Part shown: positions 56,870 through 64,000 of the stretch, piece after piece
Layout of the letters: each line of letters opens with the position of its first letter
How positions within the stretch are numbered: position 1 is the first letter of the stretch
Source: Rikenellaceae bacterium
Lineage (GTDB): Bacteria; Bacteroidota; Bacteroidia; Bacteroidales; Rikenellaceae
Assembly (NCBI GenBank): GCA_015060005.1
Contig: SUZI01000001.1
Location: forward strand, 372,001-436,000
Reading direction: 5' to 3'
DNA length: 64,000 nt
Position numbers and translations under genes: made by a program
The notes under the pieces: generated by a model
What the model was told of the DNA's origin: nothing
The model's input: only the letters and a program-made list of their open reading frames with translations
Database searches by the model: none

Positions 56870-58309
56870 CTAATACTCTGGCTGGTGCTCTGCACGCAAC
56901 AAATCCTGCACAACTTTCACAGGTGAGAAGGTGGTAATAGGCACCTCAACGAAGATGGTGTTCCACTTAGCCATAGCACCATTCCACAAGCCAGGCAACT
57001 CCTGTGCTCGCAGCTCACGACCACCGCTCGACTTAGAAGAGATGAAGCCCGTCTCCGGGTCGGTATATTTTGTCAAATCGAACTTACGTGAACGAGAGTC
57101 CTTGACACCACAAACCAAATCAACAGGGTTGAAGTGAGTAGCAGACTGCATCAGGTGCATATCCTCGGGAGCAATCTGGCTCGACTCGGCAATCTGCAAA
57201 GACTCCAAGCCCTCGCCTGCAACCCAGAAAGGACCACCACCAGGCTCACCCTGGTTGCGTACCACACCGCAGACGCGGATAGGACGATCCAAGACACTCT
57301 TCAGCAGAGCGGTATTGTAATCATCGGGCAACTTAACGCAGAGCTGCTTCTCAACAAACTCGGCGATAGGCTCCAAATCGGCTCCGCCGACCTCTAACAC
57401 CTTGAGATACTCAAACGACTGCTCCTGCAACTCCAAAAGCAGACCTGCGAGAGCCTTCTTGTACTTGATGGTATCGCCACGACGTGCATCGGTGGTAACA
57501 TTATCGATATTCTTGACGAAGATGATGTCGGCATCGATATCGTTCAGATTCTCAATCAGAGCACCGTGGCCCGCAGGGCGGAACAGAAGCTGACCATCGT
57601 CGGTGCGGAATGGAGTGTTGTCGGGGTTGACAGCGATAGTATCGGTAGATGGCTTCTGAACAGAGAACGACACGTTATACTTAACGCCGAAATACTCCTC
57701 GAAATATGGCTGAGCCTCACCCAGCACATCCCAGAACCCGCCCATATGCTCCTCCGACACGGTAAAGTGGATATAGACCTCATCGCCCGAGCGAGCATAC
57801 AGAGCACCCTCAACCAAGTGCTCCTCGACAGCCTTACGGGTAGAATCCTCATAGGCGTGGAAGGTAACCAAGCCCTTTGGCTTTGAGCCATAAGCCAGAC
57901 CATTGATGATGATAGCAGATACAATCTCCTCATCGGTAGAGTCGTCGTTGATGAACTGTGAGAGCTCCTCATAGAAGGCGAACTTACGGATATTCTCCAG
58001 CAGAGTGTCGATACCCTTACCTCGCTTACCTGCTCCAACGAACTCAAAGAGTTCCTTAAACATACGGGTAGCAGCTCCCGATGCAGGGACAAACTTCACA
58101 ATCTTCAAATCCTTAGACTCGGCATCGTAACGCTCGATAGCACGATTAATCTGCTCCTCATCCAAGACCTTCACGCCATCGCCCGCAGCAGCAGCTCGCA
58201 CGACCTTCAGATAAGGAAAACCCTTACGGAAATTCTCAATCTGAGCCTCCACCTGTTGTGGCGTCAGAGAGTGATTTTTAATCTGTTCTAAATCTTTTTC
58301 GGTAAACAT
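56870..58309 (-). CDS. DUF4301 family protein
   Basis: VKFVPASGAATRMFKELFEF, GLVTFHAYEDSTRKAVEEHLVEGALYA, RPAGHGALIENLNDIDADIIFVKNIDNV. Start MFTEKDLEQIKNHS at 58309. Confidence 0.87.
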   Translation of the reverse strand: MFTEKDLEQIKNHSLTPQQVEAQIENFRKGFPYLKVVRAAAAGDGVKVLDEEQINRAIERYDAESKDLKIVKFVPASGAATRMFKELFEFVGAGKRGKGIDTLLENIRKFAFYEELSQFINDDSTDEEIVSAIIINGLAYGSKPKGLVTFHAYEDSTRKAVEEHLVEGALYARSGDEVYIHFTVSEEHMGGFWDVLGEAQPYFEEYFGVKYNVSFSVQKPSTDTIAVNPDNTPFRTDDGQLLFRPAGHGALIENLNDIDADIIFVKNIDNVTTDARRGDTIKYKKALAGLLLELQEQSFEYLKVLEVGGADLEPIAEFVEKQLCVKLPDDYNTALLKSVLDRPIRVCGVVRNQGEPGGGPFWVAGEGLESLQIAESSQIAPEDMHLMQSATHFNPVDLVCGVKDSRSRKFDLTKYTDPETGFISSKSSGGRELRAQELPGLWNGAMAKWNTIFVEVPITTFSPVKVVQDLLRAEHQPEY

Positions 58310-58402
58310 ATTAGTTGTAATTTTAGTTGTTGTCGGCACATTACGGGCAGCTCTCACACCCTTTTTCGCACGCCTCCTATAAGGAGACACCCAAAAATCA
58401 TC

Positions 58403-58410
58403 CAAATTTA
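58403..58410 (-). promoter_or_regulatory. -7-like element for DUF4301 gene
   Basis: TAAATTTG on minus strand. Confidence 0.45.
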
Positions 58411-58422
58411 CAAAATATTTTT

Positions 58423-58430
58423 TAACTTTG
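58423..58430 (+). promoter_or_regulatory. -7-like element for murB
   Basis: TAACTTTG on plus strand, ~93 bp upstream of murB. Confidence 0.45.
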
Positions 58431-58522
58431 CCGAAAATACAAAGTATTTTTTTCTTCGGGGGATATTTCAGAGTGCAACCACCCGACAGATGATGCAAGT
58501 TTAATGCTAAACAACCGTAGCA

Positions 58523-59536
58523 ATGATAAGAGAGTTTATCAACCACGATATACGCGACCTGAACAGCTTTCACGTGGAGCAGAAGTGCAATCGCCTCATC
58601 ACATTCGAAAGAGCCGAGGAGCTTGATGAGATATTTGCCGACAGAGCCTCTCTGGGCGAGTGGTACACACTCGGCGGAGGTAACAACATACTCTTCACAA
58701 AAGATTTCCAGGGCACACTGATTCACCCCGCAGGCAAAGGCATAGCCATCGTAGGTGAGGATGAGACATCGCTCACGATAGAGGTGCAGGCAGGCGAAGA
58801 GTGGGACGATATGGTGGCGTGGTGCGTGGAGCACGAGCTATGGGGAGCAGAGAACCTCTCGCTCATACCCGGCACGGTAGGAGCTTCGCCCGTACAGAAC
58901 ATAGGGGCATACGGAGCAGAGGCGAAAGATATAATATCACGCGTACATCTGTTCGACACAACCGAGTGCCGACATCTCTCGCTGAGCTGTAAGGAGTGCC
59001 GATTTGCCTATCGCGACAGCATATTCAAGCAGGAGTTGCGAGGTAAGACGATAATTACATCCGTCGAGTTTACACTGAGCAAGATAGCACAGCCAAACCT
59101 GCACTATGGCGACGTATGTCAAAAGGTGGAGGAGTTAGGAGGTCCGACACTGAAAAACATACGCCAGGCGATATGCTCGATACGCAATGCAAAGCTGCCC
59201 GACACAAAGGTGCTGGGTAATGCAGGTAGCTTCTTCAAGAACCCTATCGTAGAGAAGGGGGTAGCCGACACGATGAAGGCGGAGCACCCCGAGATGCCAC
59301 TCTACCCCGCAGCAGTCGCAGAGAAGAGTAAGTTAGCAGCCGGATGGCTCATAGACCAGGCAGGGATGAAGGGCTATCGCAATGGTAAGGTGGGCGTACA
59401 CGACCGACAGGCTTTAGTATTGGTAAACTATGGCGGTGCATCGGGTGGCGAGGTGATAGAACTCTCGCGAGAGGTGCAGCGTCGCGTAAAGGAGTGCTTC
59501 GGCATTGAGATTGAGCCCGAAGTAAACATTTTGTAG
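58523..59536 (+). CDS. murB: UDP-N-acetylmuramate dehydrogenase
   Basis: YTLGGGNNILFTKDFQGTLIHPAGKGI, LSLIPGTVGASPVQNIGAYGAEAKD, GNAGSFFKNPIV. Confidence 0.96.
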   Translation: MIREFINHDIRDLNSFHVEQKCNRLITFERAEELDEIFADRASLGEWYTLGGGNNILFTKDFQGTLIHPAGKGIAIVGEDETSLTIEVQAGEEWDDMVAWCVEHELWGAENLSLIPGTVGASPVQNIGAYGAEAKDIISRVHLFDTTECRHLSLSCKECRFAYRDSIFKQELRGKTIITSVEFTLSKIAQPNLHYGDVCQKVEELGGPTLKNIRQAICSIRNAKLPDTKVLGNAGSFFKNPIVEKGVADTMKAEHPEMPLYPAAVAEKSKLAAGWLIDQAGMKGYRNGKVGVHDRQALVLVNYGGASGGEVIELSREVQRRVKECFGIEIEPEVNIL

Positions 59537-59546
59537 CAAAGGGGAT

Positions 59547-60887
59547 ATGTTGGTAGAGAAATTTCAGCAATACATAGCCAAAGAGGAGCTATTCACACAC
59601 GAGGATAAGATTCTGCTCACCGTATCGGGAGGCGTAGACTCGATGGTACTGATGTCGCTCTGCGTAAACTGTGGCTACCACGTAGGCATAGCACACTGTA
59701 ACTTCCAGCTGCGAGGTGCCGAGAGCGACGAGGATGAGATACTCGTGCAGGAGGCGGCACGCCGATACGGCATAGAGTGCCACAACAAACGCTTCGACAC
59801 CACAGGAGAGATGGAACTCACGGGCGAGAGTATGGAGATGGCGGCACGACGCCTGCGTTATGAGTGGTTTAACTCGCTGTGCGAGAAGTATGGCTACACG
59901 GTAATAGCAATAGCACACCACGTCGACGACTCAATAGAGACTTTCTTCATCAACATGTTGCGAGGAACGGGGCTCAGAGGGCTGACGGGAATAAACAACC
60001 AGGTGGGACGTGTGGTAAGACCTCTGCTCTTCGCTACACGCAAGCAGATATTGGAGTACGCCATACGCAAACACATCCATTTCCGCGAAGATTCATCAAA
60101 CCGCTCAACAAAATATCTACGCAACAAAATACGCTTAGGACTCATCCCACGCATAAAGGAGATTGCACCCCACTTCACCCCGACGATGGAGAGCAACATA
60201 CAACGTCTAACACAAGCACAGCGTTTCATAGACTATGCAATGGAGGGTATATACAAGCAAATTGTAGAGGTGTCAGGGGATATAATCACCCTCCACACCA
60301 ACCGCATAGAGCATATAGAGACCAAGGATTTTATAATTTACGAGATACTATCGTCGCACTTCGCATTTCGTGGCGACACAGTAAATCGACTGTGTCAGGC
60401 TCTCAAAGCAGCGACATCGGGCAAGAGATTCTACTCACGCAGCCACGTGGCGTATACCGACAGAGGCAAGATAGTGATTTCGCCAATAGAGCCCGACGAC
60501 GTGTGCGAGGTAGAGATTCAGCAGGGACAGCGACGTGCATATTTCAGCAACTATGTACTGCACTTTGAACTATGCAACATAGACGACATAGCATCGTTGC
60601 AACAACCCGAGAATGTGGCTCTGTTGGATGCCGAAAAACTCTCGTTCCCTCTCACACTAAGACGCTGGCAGGAGGGCGACCAATTCGTACCATTCGGTAT
60701 GGCGGGCAGAAAAAAGGTGAGCGACTATCTGATTGACTGCAAGGTGTCGATGGCGGAGAAGAGTCGCCAATTTGTATTGCTCAGTGGCGGAGAGATAGTG
60801 TGGCTCGTAGGTCGCCGCATAAGCGACACCGCTCGCCTCACACGCCATAGTGAACAGGTGCTGAAGATAACAAAAGAGAATTTGTAG
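59547..60887 (+). CDS. tilS: tRNA(Ile)-lysidine synthase
   Basis: ILLTVSGGVDSMVLMSL PP-loop, AHHVDDSIETFFINMLRGTGLRGLTGI. Confidence 0.95.
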   Translation: MLVEKFQQYIAKEELFTHEDKILLTVSGGVDSMVLMSLCVNCGYHVGIAHCNFQLRGAESDEDEILVQEAARRYGIECHNKRFDTTGEMELTGESMEMAARRLRYEWFNSLCEKYGYTVIAIAHHVDDSIETFFINMLRGTGLRGLTGINNQVGRVVRPLLFATRKQILEYAIRKHIHFREDSSNRSTKYLRNKIRLGLIPRIKEIAPHFTPTMESNIQRLTQAQRFIDYAMEGIYKQIVEVSGDIITLHTNRIEHIETKDFIIYEILSSHFAFRGDTVNRLCQALKAATSGKRFYSRSHVAYTDRGKIVISPIEPDDVCEVEIQQGQRRAYFSNYVLHFELCNIDDIASLQQPENVALLDAEKLSFPLTLRRWQEGDQFVPFGMAGRKKVSDYLIDCKVSMAEKSRQFVLLSGGEIVWLVGRRISDTARLTRHSEQVLKITKENL

Positions 60888-60889
60888 AG

Positions 60890-61963
60890 ATGGCTAAATC
60901 GACAGTAAAATTTAAGGATTGCGTAGCCCAGGCGGAGCAGATAATGGCTGACATAGCCAGCAGGAAGTTTGCACCTATATACCTGCTGATGGGCGAGGAG
61001 AGCTATTTCATCGATATGATATGCAATGCTCTGAGCGAGTCGATACTCTCGCCTGCCGAACAGTCGTTCAACCAGATAACAGTATACGGAAAAGATACGT
61101 CTGCCGCACAAGTAGTAAACCTCTGCCGACAGATGCCGATGATGGGAGCATACGAGGTGATAATATTGAAGGAGGCACAGCAGATAGATGACATAGACAA
61201 GCTATCGCACTACACATCGAAGCCACAGGCAAGCACCATACTCATCGTATGCCACAAGCAGAAGAGCGTAGACAAACGCTCGTCATTCTACAAGCAGTGT
61301 AACGCAGCAGGCGTAGTGCTGGAGGCTGTGCGACCACGCGACTATGAGATTGAGGGGTGGTTAGTAAACTTTCTGAAAGGGAAGCGACTGAGCATCACAC
61401 AGAAGGCTCTGAGGATGTTGACCGACCACATAGGATGCGACATAGAGAAGATATCGAACGAGATAGAGAAGTTGCTGGTGGCTCTGCCTGCAGGAACGAC
61501 ACACATAACGGAGGACCATATAGAGCAGAATGTCGGCATATCGAAGGAGTTTAATATCTACGAGTTGAGCAACGCTGTGGCAGTAAAGGATGTAGCACGT
61601 GCGATGAACATAGCACAACATCTGGCAGCAAATCCAAAGGATAACCCTCTGCTGCTGATAGTATTAAATCTGTTCTCGCTCTTTCGCGACCTGTTTGTGA
61701 TAAACTACCTGCGTTGGCAGGAGCGACGCAAAGGCATAGCCTTCCCAAGCGATGTGGAGCTGATGCGGATACTCAAGAAAGGTAACCCATACGTCATAGG
61801 CGAGCTGAAGCGACAAGCCTCGGGATGGACAAGCCCTCAGCTCTTCCAGATACTCGGTCTGATGCGAGAGTATGATGCCAAAAGCAAAGGAATGAATACG
61901 GGCTCGGCATCGGAGGCTGAATTGCTGAGAGAGATGTTGATGAAGATATTTATGAGCAACTAA
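60890..61963 (+). CDS. holA: DNA polymerase III subunit delta
   Basis: PIYLLMGEESYFIDMICNAL ... FNIYELSNAVAVKDVARAMNI. Confidence 0.92.
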   Translation: MAKSTVKFKDCVAQAEQIMADIASRKFAPIYLLMGEESYFIDMICNALSESILSPAEQSFNQITVYGKDTSAAQVVNLCRQMPMMGAYEVIILKEAQQIDDIDKLSHYTSKPQASTILIVCHKQKSVDKRSSFYKQCNAAGVVLEAVRPRDYEIEGWLVNFLKGKRLSITQKALRMLTDHIGCDIEKISNEIEKLLVALPAGTTHITEDHIEQNVGISKEFNIYELSNAVAVKDVARAMNIAQHLAANPKDNPLLLIVLNLFSLFRDLFVINYLRWQERRKGIAFPSDVELMRILKKGNPYVIGELKRQASGWTSPQLFQILGLMREYDAKSKGMNTGSASEAELLREMLMKIFMSN

Positions 61964-62736
61964 TGGAGCAGCGTGAGCGATATATGATTTGGCAGGGCGA
62001 GGTGGTGAAAGAGCATCCCGCCGAGGGCGTATACCTCAGCCAGGAGATGTTATCGCTCAACCACGTACTCTACGCCGCAGAGGCACACCTTGCCCTGCTA
62101 AATCGTAGTGCCGAGGCTCTGTTCGGAATAGTGCTGCCGCTATCGGCAAGCGAGCTGCGTCAAATGGTGGCTACCCTACTGCAACACAACAACCCCTCGC
62201 GGCGAGGCTCGGTACGCATCACGCTGACGCTCAATGCCAATGCAGAGTACAGCATACGCAACGATGAGGCTTCGATATATGATGGGTACGTGATGCGTTC
62301 GCTACATCCAAAGGCTACATACATAGAGATAGCGACACCCATACCACAACATCCATCATCGGCGATGGCTCATACACGCGACTTAGCAGACGCATTGGCT
62401 CGCTGTCGCGGATTTGAAAAGGGTGTGATAGCCAAAGGCGAAAACATCGTTGCCGACATAGCTCGCCCACTAATTGCATTGGGAGGGCGTACTCTACTCA
62501 CGCACCCATCGACGTGCGAGAGCGTGGAGGGGGCTCGCATAATAGCAGCAGCGGAGGCTTTAGGCTACACGATACGCACACGCGAGGTAACAAAAGCCGA
62601 CTTGGCAAAAGCCGAAGAGGTGATGATACTCGACTGGCAAGGGGCACTATCCCTGGCACGTTTAGAGCAGAGAGTATACTCGCACATCTCGGTTGAGAGG
62701 ATAATGGGCGAGGTTGAAAAGAGATTAAAACCATAA
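61963..62736 (+). CDS. class IV PLP-enzyme-fold (aminotransferase class IV-like) protein lacking the PLP lysine
   Basis: HLALLNRSAEALFGIVLPLSASELRQMVATLL; GRTLLTHPSTCESVEGARIIAAAEALGYTIRTREVTKADLAKAEEVMILD. Translationally coupled to holA (TAATG). Confidence 0.6.
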   Translation: MEQRERYMIWQGEVVKEHPAEGVYLSQEMLSLNHVLYAAEAHLALLNRSAEALFGIVLPLSASELRQMVATLLQHNNPSRRGSVRITLTLNANAEYSIRNDEASIYDGYVMRSLHPKATYIEIATPIPQHPSSAMAHTRDLADALARCRGFEKGVIAKGENIVADIARPLIALGGRTLLTHPSTCESVEGARIIAAAEALGYTIRTREVTKADLAKAEEVMILDWQGALSLARLEQRVYSHISVERIMGEVEKRLKP

Positions 62737-62746
62737 CAGATAAGAT

Positions 62747-63223
62747 ATGACACGTACTGCCATATTTCCAGGGTCGTTTGACCCATTCACACGAGGACAC
62801 GCAGCATTAGTGGAGGATGCCCTGCGTATGTTTGATAAAGTGGTCATTGCCATAGGCGACAACATCGCGAAGAAGGGATTGCTCACCGTAGAGCGACGCA
62901 AACAACTCATAGCCGACCTATATCGTAACGAGCCTCGCGTGGAGGTGTGTACATACTCCACACTCACAATCGAAGTGGCTCGCGAGATGGGGGCTGTGGC
63001 GATAATTCGCGGAGTGAGAAACAGCATAGATTTCGAGTACGAGAAGACAATGGCACAGGCAAACCGCCGCCTCTTCCCCGAGATTGCAACCATTATGCTC
63101 GCAACACCAGCCGAGCTGAGCGACATAAGTTCGTCGACAATACGCGAGATAAGAGCCTTCGGTGGCGAGATAGCAGAAATGATGCCCGAGGGGGTACGAT
63201 TGGAGGATTATATGACAAAATAG
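62747..63223 (+). CDS. coaD: pantetheine-phosphate adenylyltransferase
   Basis: AIFPGSFDPFTRGHAALVEDAL, VAIIRGVRNSIDFEYEKTMAQANRRL, ISSSTIREI. Confidence 0.97.
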   Translation: MTRTAIFPGSFDPFTRGHAALVEDALRMFDKVVIAIGDNIAKKGLLTVERRKQLIADLYRNEPRVEVCTYSTLTIEVAREMGAVAIIRGVRNSIDFEYEKTMAQANRRLFPEIATIMLATPAELSDISSSTIREIRAFGGEIAEMMPEGVRLEDYMTK

Positions 63224-63233
63224 TCATATAAAT

Positions 63234-63264
63234 TTTGAAACAACACAAATTATTCATACTTTTG
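63234..63264 (+). promoter_or_regulatory. promoter for lpxD
   Basis: TTTG 63234-63237, 19 bp spacer, TACTTTTG 63257-63264. Confidence 0.5.
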
Positions 63265-63307
63265 GAAGCTAAGCTGAAATATTAACAACTAAATAACGAT
63301 AACCAAT

Positions 63308-64000
63308 ATGGAATTTACAGCAGAAATGATTGCCGGTATTTTGGGCGGCGAAGTTGTAGGAGACAAGAATGCAGCGGTGCACACCGTATCCTCTATCGAG
63401 GGAGGCAAGAAGGGCTCGCTCACATATCTCACAAACCCAAAATATGAGCAGTTTATCTATACGACTGAGGCATCTATCGTCTTGGTGGCTAACTCTTTTG
63501 AGCCAACAGCTCCCATAGCAGCGACACTCATAAAGGTGGAGGATGTAGGCGTGGCAGTGCTCAAACTCTTGGAGATGTACAACGCGATGAAGCCCCAGAA
63601 GAAGGGCATAAGCAAGATGTGCTCAATATCGGAGAAGGCGACAGTGGCAGAGGATTGCTACGTGGGCGACTTCGCAGTAATCGAGGCAGGAGCATCGGTA
63701 GGCAAGGGTTGTAAAATCTACCCACAGGTATACATCGGCGACGGTGTGAAGGTGGGCGAGGGCACGACACTCTACCCTGGTGTGAAGATTTATGAGGGTT
63801 GCCGCGTAGGTAGCAACTGTATTATCCACGCAGGAGCAGTGATAGGTGCTGACGGATTTGGATTCCTGCCAAAGCCAGATGGCACATTTGACAAGATACC
63901 ACAGCTCGGAAATGTGATAATCGAGGATAACGTGGAGATTGGTGCAAACACCTGCATCGACCGTGCAAAGACCGACTCAACGATAATACGCAAGGGCGTG
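63308..64000 (+). CDS. lpxD: UDP-3-O-acylglucosamine N-acyltransferase (3' end outside window)
   Basis: Manual translation [49 protein letters not shown] ... [42 protein letters not shown]; left-handed beta-helix hexapeptides. Confidence 0.95.
   Translation, partial: MEFTAEMIAGILGGEVVGDKNAAVHTVSSIEGGKKGSLTYLTNPKYEQFIYTTEASIVLVANSFEPTAPIAATLIKVEDVGVAVLKLLEMYNAMKPQKKGISKMCSISEKATVAEDCYVGDFAVIEAGASVGKGCKIYPQVYIGDGVKVGEGTTLYPGVKIYEGCRVGSNCIIHAGAVIGADGFGFLPKPDGTFDKIPQLGNVIIEDNVEIGANTCIDRAKTDSTIIRKGV

Noticed and set aside
58310-58834. N-terminal extension of the DUF4301 ORF
   Set aside because: Crosses the divergent promoter region and runs antisense into murB; homologous-looking sequence starts at MFTEKD (58309).
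1-64000. tRNA, rRNA, prophage, complete IS or defence islands
   Set aside because: Looked for by eye and not found; intergenic regions are short and explained by promoters, terminators or the repeats listed. A tRNAscan/Infernal run would be decisive.

Overview
This 64 kb window looks like a contiguous piece of a Bacteroidales chromosome. Promoter-like TTTG-N19/20-TAnnTTTG motifs, Bacteroidota-typical gene neighbourhoods and families such as DUF349, DUF2764 and DUF4301 point that way; a Rikenellaceae/Alistipes-like origin is only a guess. Most of it is dense core-genome coding. Recognisable blocks are: rplU-rpmA; panC-panD; rsfS-ftsH-cdsA-psd-AI-2E transporter-riboflavin kinase; trpS; a ClC channel; DUF349-pyrG-yidC; a response regulator plus M64 peptidase; ackA-ptb-buk-aroQ; hpt; tkt; clpX-clpP; tig; glutaminyl cyclase-Hcy methyltransferase-M20D-like-rnr-mqnC; a V/A-type ATPase operon; and murB, tilS, holA, coaD, lpxD (partial). 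I saw no rRNA, tRNA, CRISPR, phage or intact IS element. The best candidates for new biology are: (1) a three-gene overlapping operon (10418-12649) encoding a degenerate receiver, a TM/HEAT-like protein and a degenerate GT2-like membrane protein; (2) an M20D amidohydrolase-like protein that appears to have lost all metal ligands (46277-47182); (3) a class IV PLP-enzyme-fold protein lacking the Schiff-base lysine (61963-62736); (4) a roughly 210 bp intergenic element with imperfect terminal inverted repeats (2402-2611), whose end motif recurs 3' of another gene (7302-7325); (5) a WG-repeat protein with an unassigned C-terminal domain and an inverted-repeat-rich upstream region. All calls come from reading sequence and motifs; no database search was run.
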